Positions 32,498 to 44,484 of a stretch of 64,000 nt of DNA are shown piece after piece. Within the stretch, counting starts at the first letter, position 1. Each line of letters starts with the position of its first letter. The notes beneath the pieces were generated by a model. The model saw nothing but the letters and a program-made list of their open reading frames with translations, was not told where the DNA came from and ran no database searches. This stretch comes from Liopterus haemorrhoidalis (taxonomy: Eukaryota; Arthropoda; Insecta; Coleoptera; Dytiscidae). The stretch spans positions 4,156,501 through 4,220,500 of the forward strand of contig OZ020618.1 of assembly GCA_963971575.1 (NCBI GenBank). The letters are read 5' to 3'. The translations under genes and the position numbers were made by a program.

Positions 32498-33172
32498 CGA
32501 AATTAAGATAAGTTCAAAAATAAAACCAAATACACATACAAACAATTGAAATTTTTATATTATAAATCCGTCATTGTTGACGGGTAATAACCTAGTTTAG
32601 AAATAAAAACAAAAAAAGATCTAAATAATATTACTTTCGTTACTCCCACATTTTTTAAGTAATGTATACCATATTTTCGGACGGAGGGAGTATAATTTAT
32701 CCTATGATAACTTAAAATTTTCTGCACAGAATTTTTATAAACAGAAACTTCTGTGTACATAAAATACTGTTTTGTATTTATTATAAGAATTATTTCAAAT
32801 AAAAGTTGTAGAGTTTTTTGTCCATTTTCATTAACTTTTATTTATTCTTGATGACAACTTTTATTTACTTGGAGTTATCAAACTTTTTCCCATGTCGCCT
32901 TTTAATTTAATTATAACCCAATATTTTTGTTTGAAAACCACTGGTAAAACTAGGAAACTTTTCCAACTTGACACAAGTTTAATATTTATTAGACAAGCAA
33001 GTAAATACGATGATACTGAAATATCTTGAGGAGTGCAAATTCTAGCAAAAATTGCTCTAACGAGATAAATTCATAAGCGATCTTTCAATCCCGTAATAAT
33101 TTTATTTGTTAAATAAACTAATGTTGGATTCCACCAAATTAATAGTAAACTGAGAAGGAGCAAGAATAAACA
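32498..33172. other. Unassigned
   Basis: No recognised gene or element. Confidence 0.4.
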
Positions 33173-34376
33173 CGAGGGTACCTTTTAAGTTTTTATAAAA
33201 ACTAAGAAAGAAAATGTTTACTAAGAAACAAACTGTTTTATTGCTTCTCAAAATATTCGCCTTTAAGATTTATGCACTTTTTCAGGCGTTCAAGTTGGTA
33301 TCTCAAAAACATGGTTTTCGAAGGCTTCAACAACTTCTTGAGGTGATGAAAATCGCTGCCCACGCATTTTTTGTTCGACATTGGGAACAAAAAAAAAGTC
33401 GTTAGGGGATAAATCAGGTGAATACGGGCAATATTAATTCGATGTTTTTCTCCTTCAAATAATCAATTGTTTGACGTGCTGTGTGGGATTTTGCATTGTC
33501 ATGATGAAGAATGATGCGACGTTTTTGTTTGTTTTTCCTGATTTTGTCGATGACTTCTGGCAAACAAATTGTATACCATTCAGCATTAACTGTTCTCCGA
33601 TCCTCTAAGGAATGGTTGCGACCAGTACAACCGAAAAAACAACCCATCATTTTCTTGGAAGTGCTTCGTGAACGAACAACTTTTGTGGGTTTCGATTCAT
33701 CTTGGAAGACCCAGTGGATTGTTGCTTAGATTCCGGTTCATATGAATAAATCCAAGTTTCGTCACCTGTAACGATGTTGTAAACGGATTTTACAGTGCCT
33801 AGGTTGAATTTTTTTAGCATTCCCTTACACCAATCAACACGAGCCTTTTTTGAGCTTCAAATTATGAGGAATCTATGTGTAACAGATCTTTTTCACGGCT
33901 AAATATTCATGCAAAATCGAATGTATTACAGTCTGCGATATTCCAAAGGATGCCTCTATCTCACGGTAAGTCACATGCCGATCTTCTTCAATCATTTTGC
34001 GCACAGCATCGATGTTTTTTGAATCACAACCTATTTTGGTCCTTCACGAGATTCATCGCTGACGGACGCACGACCACGACGAAATTCTGCAAACCAATTG
34101 AACAGTCTGATGGTGCTTCATTACCAAAAAAACGAAGCGAATCTATGCATTGTTGTTGAGTTAGGCCTTTACTAAAATCGTAAAAAATACAACGAAGACT
34201 TTCAATCCATTTTTTCACAAACTTTCAAAAAGCTCACTGTCATAAAACTATTCGGTACATTTATAAGCTGCCACTGATTACACAATAACAAATGTAAAAT
34301 TTTAAAAATAAAGTAATGACACATTTCAATATTGCCATCTAGTGGTCGTTTGTAAAAACATAATAGGCAACCCTCG
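33173..34376 (-). mobile_element. mariner element, CGAGGGT family, copy 1
   Basis: Ends CGAGGGTACCTTTTAAGTTT at the left and, inverted, CGAGGGTTGCCTATTATGTT at the right, with TA after the right end (34377-34378) and a degenerate CA before the left. About 1204 bp, close to full length. Another copy lies at 59948-61317. Confidence 0.75.
33214..34218 (-). pseudogene. mariner transposase, frameshifted
   Basis: From the N-terminus: FYDFSKGLTQQQCIDSLRFF and EAPSDCSI (helix-turn-helix region), a decayed middle, GCFFGCTGRNHSLEDRRTVN, RRIILHHDNAKSHTARQTID with the second catalytic Asp, PDLSPNDFFF in a shifted frame with the third, and a C-terminal INLKGEYFEKQ. Several frameshifts. Family length (about 345 residues) is nearly covered. 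Confidence 0.75.
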
Positions 34377-35289
34377 TACGTCTCCACTATAGCCCTGTAA
34401 ATAACCAAAGGAACTCAAATTGTCTGTTCACAACATTTAATTAACTTTATCAATATTAGATTTGAAATATTGAAAGATATTTTATTATTAACTAAATCCC
34501 ACACATGAATCAAAGACCGGAGGCTTCCAGTTCTCTTGAAATTGTTTGTTTTTGATATATAGAGAAGATATTTACAAAGAATATTTATATGTATTTATAA
34601 TAGCCAGAGGGATTACAAAATTTCATGTTCATTCAAATATTCAAAATATCAGAGTTCAGAGATTGTTTTAATTTTTCTTTATTGGTGGTGTTTTTTCCAA
34701 ATCCTTAGCTTTCACATATCAGTTGAGAGTCCCCGACTGAAGATACTTCTCATTTATTTGGCTAGCTGTTCTATATTACTCATTCTAACATGGTTCTTCC
34801 ATTTCTCTTAGTACTTCAGATGGTCACTACAATTCCTTTATTTACTGAAAGAAAGCTTTAAGATCACTTCTTTTAATTCTAAAAAGATTCTGAATCGATA
34901 TCAGCAACATATGAATGCGCATAGAACAGGGGTCGAGAAACGAAGGCTCCTGAGCCGCATAAGACTCTTTAGTGGTCTATACAAAACAAAAAATTAATAA
35001 GTGTAAAAGTTCATTCTCAGTTTGGTTAAAATTTTCATTAAAAAAAAGTTCACTATTAAGAACCAAATTACCGTGTAAATCTTCATTTATTCAGATAGTG
35101 TTATTTTTGTGAAATATTACTTTTTCAGTGTTAAAATTAACACTACTCTAACACTATTTCTTTTCTATAATTTAACCAGTATGTAAGTGTAAACTTTACA
35201 TTAAATTTAACCAAAAAATAAGTGTAAATAATTAACACGAAAAGTGAAGGATTTCATGGTACACTAAAAATTCATTTTTAAAGTACTTT
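34377..35289. other. Unassigned
   Basis: No gene recognised. 35100-35280 has several AACACTA/TAGTGTT-like short repeats. Confidence 0.4.
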
Positions 35290-35570
35290 TAACACTACTT
35301 TTTACCGGCCGCCAACAAATATAAGGGAGGTATTGTGATCATACCGATTTTGACATCTCGAGATTTCGATGCATCTCCACGAATTACGGGCCATACATAA
35401 CGTTTTGACTATTTTTAGCATGATGTCTGTCGGTCTGTCTGTCCGTCCGTCTGTCTGTTCATCCGCCCGTCTGTCCGTCCGTCCGTCTGTCTGTGTACAC
35501 GTGCAGAGCAAATTCGGCTGAAAGGATTTTTATGAAACTTCACATTTAAGCTTCTGCCATATTATTTTCA
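35290..35570 (-). repeat. (CAGA)n-bearing dispersed repeat, uninterrupted copy
   Basis: The minus strand contains AAAATCCTTTCAGCCGAATT, GCTCTGCACGTGTACACAGA, an imperfect CAGA/CGGA tract (35423-35490) and GATCACAATACCTCCCTTAT. It matches 55030-55281 plus 55849-55875 across the site where a DD41D derivative sits in that copy, so this one is the empty site. Confidence 0.8.
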
Positions 35571-37120
35571 GTATCGAATATCCTAAAAAAATATTATACA
35601 TATAACTTTGTCTTTAATGTAATTGTACTCAAGTGCTAATAGCCTCGTAGCTGAAATACTTAAATTAATTTAAAATAAAATAACTTTGTGTTTTTGAAAG
35701 GAAATAAACTTTTAACAACATTTTAACTAGTATTTCTGATTTATCGACATTTTTTATTTCTTGAAAAATGAAAAATTACACTTATTTTCTCGAAAAAAAT
35801 AATTATTAGAATATATATCTCTTTTTAATTTTGAAAATATTATAGAGGATAAAATCATGTTAAAATTATAGTCAACTTTAAAGTACTAAAGTATTCATTT
35901 AAATAACATTAGAACAAATGGATAACGGGGCTTTAAAAATGTTTACGAAAACGGCACAAAATACATATTATGTAAAGAGAAATTTTCAAAACATTAAGAA
36001 ATTAATAATAATAGTAATAATTATTTTATTTAACTTAACTGGTAGGTAATCTTTTACATACAGTTTTAAATTGAACAAAAAATAAAATGTAATTGATTAT
36101 AATAAATAATACACTAAATTAAAATAAAATATTGTAACAATAAATGCTAATTAACTAAATATTATAAATCGCTTCTTATCTGTTTCCTCAGTTGCGTTAC
36201 GGGAGAGAGAAGACAAATTTTATCAAAATTAAATTATAATCAATGACTTACTAAACATTATATTTTTTAAAATAGTTTTTTAAAAGAACAATGCGTTTAA
36301 CGTGGTGTCGAGAAAATTTTACATTTCTCGAGAAATGAAAAATGAGAATTATAACTTCTCGAGAAGAAACAATAATTTTAACCCTATATTTAGACACTAT
36401 CTGAGGAGCTTATTTCCAAAATACCTCTTGTCCAATTTTTTTATAATTAATTTTAATATTTTATTGGCAAATTTAATGCCACCTCTTTGGCTGATTTAAA
36501 AAGAAGAAGAGATTCTCAGTAATTTATAATTTCAATAACCGTTTTTCCTGGTTACTCTCAACTTTTGAAAAATTGATAAGAGATGTTTTGGAAATATGCT
36601 ACAATATACTAAAATAATAAAAAAAGGAACAAAAATATTGTCTACATCCTGATTGAAAGTTCTTCCTCTTAAATGAAAAAATAAATTGTACACTGAAATA
36701 TGTTTGTACTTTTGTTGAATAAAAAATTCAATTAACAATTAATAAAGTATTTAATCATCTCGAAAGCAGTTTAAAACTTCTAAAATTCTTGCGTGGAAAC
36801 CAAAGTTGTTGGAACAGAACAACATAGAGAACAACACTTTGGATTATTTAAGAGGATAATTCTTGGAGAGAAGTTCATAAAAGATATTGGTTAATGTTAA
36901 ATTTTAGGTAGCATTCAAGCATAACTTTTTGCAACGTTTGAAATAACTTTAAATCATTTATCTTAAAGTATTCAACGATGTCAGGATGAAAAGTGAGAAA
37001 ATAAGAAATGAAACGAGATATTTTTCATCCATTAAAATGGATTACTAAATGCATTTATAAATAAAACAAATAATACTATTATTTAAAATTTTATACAAGA
37101 TTCTAAAACTAAATAAAATA
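35571..37120. other. Unassigned, very AT-rich
   Basis: No coding or structural feature beyond short CTCGAG-centred palindromes (TTTCTCGAGAAA near 36325, CTTCTCGAGAAG near 36356). Confidence 0.4.
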
Positions 37121-38082
37121 CAAGGGTTGCTACTTAAGTTTTGTGCTATAGCTGTTACTTGACAAATGTTGAATTTAATTTAAGGAGGGGGGTAGGGTCT
37201 GATAACCACATTTTAAGCATATTTTTGTGATTTTTTTTCAAATCTATGGTTAAATTTATTCATTTTCAAACTAAGTACATATATAAAGTATGTTTTGAAG
37301 AAGATACAAAAAAATTTTGAAGGCAAAATATGGCGAAATGAGCCAGCTGTGGCAAATCTTCTCAGACTCCGGGAAAAAAAAATAGATTTTGCGGTGACCA
37401 GCATAACTCACTGGATCATCTGAAATCAAAAATCCAAAAAGATTTTGTTAGTTTATGAGTTTGCCGAGGTAACGACGTTGAGATATTTTTTTTTTCATGT
37501 TTTTTTTTTTATTTAACAATCACAAATATACTAATTTTTAGGCTTTTTTTAGGGTAAATTAATTTTTTTTTTGTCTTCTAAGTAACGCTAAAAACTGAAA
37601 AATCATTTTAAAAATAAAAACTCAACATCATTACCTCGGCAAACTCTTAAACTAACAAAATCTTTTTGGATTTTTGATTTCAGATGATCCAGTGACGAGT
37701 TATGCTGGTCACCGCAAAATCTAATTTTTTTCTGAGAAGATTTGCCACAACTGGCTCATTTCGCCATATTTTGCCTTCAAAATTTTTTTGAATCTTCTTC
37801 AAAACATACTTTATATATGTACTTAGTTTGAAAATGAATAAATTTAACCATAGATATGAAAAAAAATCACAAAAATATGCTTAAAATGTAGACCCCCCCC
37901 TTAACTAAATTGAATAGCTCTGAAGCTCAAAAATCTTGTTTCTGAGACACCTGAACAATGGGCCCAGTGCTTTCAGGATTGTGTGTGAAAAGTGCATTAA
38001 ACACGAAGGTAAATATTTTGAAAATATTAAAATGTTGTTGCCTTGCTCGTTATCTGTTACACTTAAGTAGTTACCCTACTTG
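37121..38082 (+). mobile_element. mariner remnant carrying a foldback insertion
   Basis: Ends CAAGGGTTGCTACTTAAGT and, inverted, CAAGTAGGGTAACTACTTAAGT (three extra bases), flanked by TA at 37119-37120 and 38083-38084. Near the right end the plus strand encodes TPEQWAQCFQD and, shifted, CEKCIKHEGKYFENI, the C-terminus of a mariner transposase. Nearly all the rest is the foldback at 37175-37908. Confidence 0.65.
37175..37908. repeat. Large foldback with about 290-bp arms
   Basis: 37175-37475 and 37620-37908 are inverted copies; landmarks are GGCAAAATATGGCGAAATGA, GATGATCCAGTGA-type sequence and TTTGCCGAGGTAA. The loop is about 145 bp and T-rich. TTGAAT occurs just outside both ends (37169-37174 and about 37909-37915), a possible target duplication. 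The outer parts hold G and C runs. No frame of interest. Confidence 0.8.
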
Positions 38083-38578
38083 TATAATAAAGTAAAATTC
38101 ATGTTATATGTTCCAAGAAAGAGTGAAGTATTGATTATTCATTACTGAAGGTTGATTTAGTCCATATTTCAATATTGACTTGTGATTTATATGCATCTTA
38201 GGGCTTTGATTGTTGTATCAACAAAACAAACGGCCTAGAAGACATATTGTTCAAGCGGAAATGAAGAAGAGATTGATGAAGGAACGCTTGATTTCTTTCT
38301 GAGATTCTTAATGATCTCAACACTTGGGGATCCTACGAAAATCCTTCCCTCTGATGTCACGTAGCGAGATATGAAGGATTTCAAGAAATATCTTTTTCAA
38401 CTTGCAGAAACTTGTGATGCTGGGAGCATTAGACGTGACATGTTTTGATACATCACCCCAGACACTTCATAATACTCTTACGAGGATTTCATTCCATCTT
38501 TATTTGCCCACGCCGTAATAAAGTGTTAGAAAAAAATCACATGGAATGAAAAATCTAAAAAAACATATTTAAGAATAC
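38083..38578. other. Unassigned
   Basis: No recognised feature. Confidence 0.4.
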
Positions 38579-38813
38579 TGTTAAAATAAGATAAATAAAT
38601 AAAACACTCGGTAAGTTTCACAAATATCAGTTTAATATACTCTATACGTATTTCGGCAGTGACGCCATCAACAGGAGTTTCAATTACAAACTGGCCGAAA
38701 TACGTATTATACGTACTTCTATACGTACTTCTGCCGAAATACGTATAGAGTATATTAAACTGATATTTGTGAAACTTACCGAGTGTTTTATTTATTAATC
38801 TTATTTTAAATAT
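38579..38813. repeat. Foldback with about 80-bp arms
   Basis: The left arm reads AACACTCGGTAAGTTTCACA and TATACGTATTTCGGCAG and the right arm is its complement, with about 75 bp between. AATACTGTTAAA occurs on both sides (about 38574 and 38848). The stem centre contains further partial repeats of ATACGTA. Confidence 0.8.
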
Positions 38814-39031
38814 GTTTCACCGAGAATACACGGACTCCTCTGTCAATAATACTGTTAAATACCTAGTCTTGATATAGTGTTATAAAATTTCAGTTATTTT
38901 GCACAAGATGCTTAACACTTTGAGCCCCACGTGCTTTCTGGAGGCTCACACCTCTACTACATTGATGAACCACCAGAACACGCGTGGTTGAACGTGTTAA
39001 AGATATTTAAATTTTATTTTACTACATAATA

Positions 39032-39861
39032 TTAGGTCGCCAACGATGAAATTTGTAGAAAAAAAAGGCAAAGTTTGTTGATAACTTACAAATATAAGGA
39101 ATTATTTTATTCATCAAAGTATGCACCCATTTTGTCTATACACTTCTGCCATTTAACCGGCAGGTTGTTCAGGCTGGTGGTATAAAACCCTGTCGGACGA
39201 GGTCAATGAATTCCTGGAAGGCCAGTTTTACAGCATTGTTGGAATTAAACTATTTTCCTATTAAAAAGCTGTCCAAATTGCGGAAGAAGTGGTAGTCAGT
39301 GGGGCTACGTCTGGTGAGTATGGAGGATGGTGAAGAAGTTCCAACTCTAATTCCTGTAGTTTTGCCACAGTCATTTGTGCAGTGTGTGGTATAGCGTTAT
39401 TATGCAATAAGATAGGAGTCGGTCTGTTGACCAATCTAGGCTGGATTTCTTTAAGTTTTTGCATCATTTCGTCCAGTTGGTTTCAGTATATTTCTGCTGT
39501 GATCTATGAGCCAGTTTTTTTGTTTTTTTTTTTTTTTGTTTTTAAGTTACCTGTACGAAATTTGGCGAACCAATTTGTGATTGTCTACTGCGTAGTAACA
39601 CTAGAGCCAAATACACTATTAATATTTCGCACGGTCTGCGATGCCGTAGTTCCACGTAAGTACTCATACTTCATAATAAAACGTTCCTTTTTCAACTAAA
39701 TTAATTTAAATTAAATGATTTCTTTAAACAGGCGAGATGTGTAACCTCCAACAAAAAAAAAAAAAAAAAAACAGAACGGTAAAATACTAAGCCAATGTCA
39801 AATAATAAGCTGTTAAAGTTGTCAATATTATTAACTACAAATTTCATCCTTGACGACCTGA
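39032..39861 (-). mobile_element. Internally deleted mariner element
   Basis: Ends TTAGGTCGCCAACGATGAAA and, inverted, TCAGGTCGTCAAGGATGAAA, continuing to ATTTGTAG. TA precedes the left end (39030-39031); the right flank is TG. About 830 bp. A 15-base T run and a 19-base A run lie inside. Confidence 0.75.
39065..39700 (-). pseudogene. mariner transposase, deleted
   Basis: N-terminal piece MKYEYLRGTTASQTVRNINS with TITNWFAKFRTGN, a deletion, then IQPRLVNRPTPILLHNNAIP where the second catalytic Asp is Asn, HPPYSPDVAP, a frameshift into DYHFFRNLD, and a C-terminal LPVKWQKCIDKMGAYFDE. Wording of the N-terminus is nearest to the cecropia-type mariners. Confidence 0.75.
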
Positions 39862-39979
39862 TGCATAGATGCATCTTAAAGAAGGAGTAACTTTTCAAAA
39901 TTAGTACCTCTAACTCAACTGAATCAAAATAAGGTGCAAGACTTCACAAATAAAACAGTGTTCGATTCTCTCAGGAAGA

Positions 39980-40740
39980 GTATCAGCTTGTCCATGAGTA
40001 CTCTGTCGTCACTTCAAGCAACTGACAGGTCTTAGCACAGGCCTAAACTCTCCCTGACATCCTCGAACTGTACACACTGTGTTGAAAAGTGTAACACAGA
40101 CAAACCTGTGTTACTCGTCTTACACATAGGAGACTCTACACCGCAAAGGAGGTGTCCATGGATCCACCAACAATGGCCTACACGGAGGCATGTGATGGCG
40201 ATTTCCTCCCTGGGGTTAATTCTGCAGGAAGAGCCATGGTTTAACGTCTCCCATAATCCATCTCAATTTGATGTTCTGTATGCTGCTCCACTAATGCTGC
40301 TACCTAGCTAAAACAACATGTTTCAGATGAGTTTGTGCGTCATCTGGAAATATGAAACTCACATCAATAGGTCTGTGGAAGGCGACTTTTGCAGCGACAT
40401 CAGCCACTTCTCCAGGAATCAAAAACAGCTCTACTCTCACATTCTGAGCATTCAAATTGTGGAGTAGCAACCGGATCTTTAGTACAAGAGGATGCACTGG
40501 ATCTTGGATACTGTTCAGAGCGCTCAGCGAGTCCTTCAAGATAACACTTGACTGACTTTGCTTTGACGAAACAAAACACAGGGCTTTGAAAATAGCGTAC
40601 AACTCAGCAATGTACACACTCGTGTAGTGCAGACGGTACTGAAACTGTTGACGTTCAAGACAACGAACGCACACGCAACCCTGGGTCCGAATTTTGCTCC
40701 GTCAGTAAAAATGACAGTATCCTCGAACCTAGGGAACATG
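39980..40740 (-). pseudogene. Jockey-type retroposon C-terminus (RNase H)
   Basis: The minus strand reads TVIFTDGAKFGPRVACAFVV, then after a frameshift SVYIAELYAIFKALCFVSSK, SSVILKDSLSALNSIQDPVH, VELFLIPGEVADVAAKVAFH, and further REEIAITCLRVGHCWWIHGH with cysteines before the end near 39980. The acidic residues of RNase H (TDG, AELYAI, KDSLSAL) are all kept. A partial second copy of the segment before REEIA lies at about 40835-40925 upstream. 5'-truncated. Confidence 0.8.
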
Positions 40741-40945
40741 GTGTACTTTGATCCCTAAAAACCAAGAGACAAAAAAGGATACGTCACAAAAATGTACCTT
40801 ACGAGCTGGATCTCTACCGTGGACTGTAGTTTCAAAATTGGGGTTAATTCAGCAAGAACCCCATGGTTTAATGTCTCTTTTAATCTATCGCAACTTAACG
40901 TTCTGTGCTGCTCCACTGTAATTAATACAAGTCACTATACCACAG

Positions 40946-41887
40946 TAGAGATGGGTCGTTCATGAACGAACCGGCTCACTGAGCCGACTCAGTACACTGA
41001 CCGAAGTGACACGGTTCACCAAATTGAAATGAGCCGGCTCACGGCTCACTGTATAGTTTCAAGTTTCAAGGATACGATTGGTCGGGCGATTGTGAGCAGT
41101 GACCGGAGTGATCCGGATCTGGATCGATGTCATGTTGAACTTCGCGAGAACTCGGCGTGTAATATATTATCATTAAGTGTATTATTTATTGTCATCAAAT
41201 TGTAGGGCAGTTTATTTGAAACTAATAGGCTTAGTCTGTATTTTCTTACAACCATACTATATAAAATTATTTAAAATATTGCCCAAATCCCAGATGTCGG
41301 ATTTATAAGGGCAATAAACATCGCCATAAACTTAACACATCTGGTTTAAAATACAGTAGCTACATAAAGTGAATTGTTTGTTACAAAAATGTTAGATAAG
41401 AACCGGGGCTAAGCGACGTTCTACCTACGAGCGAACGACCGACAACTGATCGGGTTAAGCGACGTTCTACCTACGAGCGAACGACCGACAACTGACCGGG
41501 TCTAAGAAAGAGCCGGCTCTAAGCGACGTCTACCTACAAGCGAACGACCGACAACTGACCGGGTATAAGCAAGAGCCGGTTCTAAGCGACGTCTACCTAC
41601 GAGCGAACAACCGACAACTGACCGGGTCTAAGCAAGAGCCGGCTCTAAGCGACATTCTACCTACGACCGAACGACTGACCGACCTGTGTCTCGAGATCAT
41701 GTTTACAGTTCATATATTGCAAGAACCGGCTCTAAGAGACGTTCTACCTACGAACTAACGACCGACCTGTGTCTTGAAAACATGTTTACTTAACCGGATC
41801 ACTGAGCCAGATCAATGAACCGGCTCAACAAACTGAACGACCTCCACTGATCCGGTTCCGCAAACTGAGCCGAAATTCCCATCTCTA
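40946..41887. mobile_element. Non-autonomous hAT element with exact TSD
   Basis: Ends TAGAGATGGGTCGTTCATGA and, inverted, TAGAGATGGGAATTTCGGCT. The octamer TACCACAG is repeated exactly at 40938-40945 and 41888-41895. Subterminal GAGCCGGCTCA/GAACCGGCTC blocks occur many times. The interior carries a GC-rich minisatellite (41395-41690). No transposase frame. Confidence 0.85.
41395..41690. repeat. GC-rich minisatellite of about 62 bp
   Basis: About five units of TAAGCGACGTTCTACCTACG, GCGAACGACCGACAACTGAC and CGGGTCTAAGCAAGAGCCGG. AGAGCCGGCTCT at unit junctions is palindromic. Lies inside the hAT element of 40946-41887; a sixth degenerate unit lies near 41720. Confidence 0.85.
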
Positions 41888-41895
41888 TACCACAG

Positions 41896-42814
41896 CTAAT
41901 CATTAGTTAAACTTCGGTATATCACCGTGTAGTTCCAGAATAAGTGAATAACTCGACTCTATTGACTAACCATCGACTGAACTACCTTATCTGCGTGACA
42001 AGAAGGTTGTATAACTGAGGTATTCGTTCCAGAATAAGCTGGAAGCATCCTTTTTACCTTAACTGTTTTCCGGTCAACGCCAGGGGTATATCACAACAAT
42101 ATAAATAATTCCTAACGCCTAGATGGCGCATAAAATCAGAAAAAATAAATTCTCCTTTTATAGATTTCATGTAATCTTGCTTAATTGACAGTTCGCTATT
42201 CAGTTCATTTTGATTTTTCCTTTCTTTGTTTTCGTGAACCACTCCATGATTCAAAAGCGCTAGTCATGTCCTAGATTCGATCCCAATACCACTAGGGACC
42301 ATATTATATTTCTCTGCAGTATCTTAAAGAAATATTCTGGCATCTCTTGCGGTTTATTCATGTTATTCTTTCCGTGGTTTTACAAACACGTGGATTGAAT
42401 CTGTATGCTTCGTTGTGGTTTTCAAAGAAACTTCTGATCGAAATGTAATTGTTGTATTGCTTTAGGCGAACGGTATACGTCTAAAGAAAGTATATTTTTA
42501 GACTCTGTACCATTTTTTTGAATGATACGTAAATAGCTGGAAAATATATTTTTTATGAAAAAAAAAATATGTTAGAACTTCAAACGTGTATTTTTTCTTT
42601 TGTATGTGTCAAGAAAATTTTTATTAATAAAAGGGAATATAAATCAACAAAAAAATCAATTAGAAGTAAAAGAAAACAAAATCCAAAATGTATAAATCAA
42701 ACTTTATTTTAACTTAATTAAGTGGTTCAGCTGTCTAGTGAAGAATTGATGACAGTTTTTCTAATAGCGAATGGAGTTTAGGAGTGGTGCATGTACAAAA
42801 CCACACATACGTTT
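41896..42814. other. Unassigned
   Basis: No gene. CTAGATTCGATCCC near 42270 resembles a B box but no tRNA fold was seen. Confidence 0.35.
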
Positions 42815-43491
42815 ACGTGAATACATTTCGAGCAACGGTGTGCTATCAGGTTTTGCTTCAGACTTGGGTACAGTGCAACGGAAATTTTTTACGGAGATGG
42901 TATTTTGCCAAGAACCGAGGTTTTTGGTGGTTTAAGGCATTTTCAGAAGGAAGAGAGTTGATTGAAGATGAATCACGCAGCGAAAGTCCTTCATCTTCAA
43001 GAACCGATGAAAATATCGACAGAATCCGGGATCTTGTGCATTCAGATCGTCGGTTCACAGTCTGATCGGGGAAGAGTTGAATTTGACTCACAATACCGTT
43101 CATCAGATTATGATCAATGAATTGGGGATGAGAAAAATTTGCGCAATTTCAATAAACGAGTTTTTGACCAGTAAAAACATTCCTGTGGCTCCTCAGCCTC
43201 CTTATTCGTCTGACTTGAGTCCTTGTGACTTTTTCCTCTTCCCAAGATTGAAAAATCACCTCAAGGTACGTCATTTTGGGACACTCGAAAACATTCAAAC
43301 GTCCGTAACCAACCAGCTAAAAGATATTCCAGTATCCGAGTTCCAGCACTGCTATTAGGATTGGAAAAACCGTCTCCAACGCTGTTTGGCTTCCCAATGA
43401 AGTTATTTTGAGGGAGACAATATTGAATTGTAACTCTATTCGAGTAAAAAAAAAAATTAAAAAATCAGTCCGGCTACTTAATTTACACACG
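42815..43491 (+). pseudogene. Deleted mariner, CGAGGTGTG family, copy 1
   Basis: The plus strand encodes RGFWWFKAFSEGRELIEDES, SSSRTDENIDRIRDLVHSDR and LTHNTVHQIMINELGMRKIC (helix-turn-helix region), then jumps over the first two catalytic Asp residues to FLTSKNIPVAPQPPYSSDLS and PCDFFLFPRLKNHLKVRHF with the third, ending SYFEGDNIEL. The right end ACTTAATTTACACACG is followed by TA. The left terminus was not found. The deletion junction (AGTTTTTGACCAGTAAAAAC) recurs in the mosaic at 52165-53327. Confidence 0.75.
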
Positions 43492-44256
43492 TATATATAT
43501 ATATTTGTTTATCGGTTCTCAATCGATCGATAGGGACCTGAATTATCGGCGAGTATATATACGTTGAGCTTTGAGGAAGGCCCAACTCAAGTTGATTAAA
43601 TATATAATAATAAACAAACTAGATATGAAACCCTAGTGATGTTGGAAAAATTAATAATTCAGTTATATATTCTCCATATTAATGAATATAACCTAATACA
43701 TTATGTATTGAATATCTGATGTTCAATTAATATGCTAAAGACTTTGAAGTTTGAAAAGTTTTTGAATTATCTTATCAAATAATACTTGTTGGGTTTATAT
43801 TTGCATCGATCAGAATACATCAGAAAGGTTTAGGGTACAACACAAATAATTTTAGAATATTGAAATGTCGCTCCTAACATAGACGTGACAATTTCGTAAA
43901 ATTATATTTTCGTGGATAAAACTTAAGAACATATAATAATAGAATAGGGCAAAAATAATGTGTGACCACTCACGATTCCAATAACAACAGAATTGCTGGT
44001 AACTTTTGTCCAAAATCTACGATTAGTTTCGCCAATAAAGAAAATTGCAATGCAACATATGGGCCAGTTCAACACTAATATTTTGGATTGCTTGCTAAAG
44101 TAAAAATAAAAACTTTAAGAAAAATTGATATTATAAATTAAATATTGGTATAAATCAGTGGTTCTTAATCTTTTTAGGTACCCTTACATAAAATATGGAT
44201 TTTAGTTACCTTTACTGATTAAGTGAGGCTTTTATTTTGTTTGGCAAAAACCCGCT
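43492..44256. other. Unassigned; one hAT-like end
   Basis: CAGTGGTTCTTAATCTTTTT at 44157 resembles a hAT terminus but lacks a partner. Otherwise nothing recognised. Confidence 0.35.
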
Positions 44257-44484
44257 TTAAACCTTAAAGAGATAGTTCATGACAACATAGTACTTTTTTT
44301 CTGAAATATCGGTTTTATTTCGCCTCATAACTTTCAGCAACAAATTTCGCCTTTTCTGTTGTTTTTCGCCATCAGGTAATGATATAAATTGTTTTTTTTT
44401 ATTTCTAATTGAAGTATTTGTGCACATCGGTACTAAACAATATTTTCTACTATGTTTCGAAGTACTGGGGCCTGGATCTTCCAC
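44257..44484 (-). pseudogene. THAP-type zinc finger fragment
   Basis: Open minus-strand frame starting MEDPGPSTSKHSRKYCLVPM and continuing CTNTSIRNKKKQFISLP. The C-x4-C pair, the FISLP segment and a following basic helix match the first half of a THAP DNA-binding domain. The expected second zinc pair (C..H) is missing in this frame; a TGTTGTCATGAAC stretch in the next frame could encode it, so a one-base shift near 44290 is likely. It could be a decayed host exon or part of an element, since THAP domains occur in both. Confidence 0.45.

Noticed and set aside
37180..37904. piggyBac-type MITE with TTAA duplications around the foldback
   Set aside because: Inverted similarity continues outside the TTAA, so these are part of the arms rather than target duplications.
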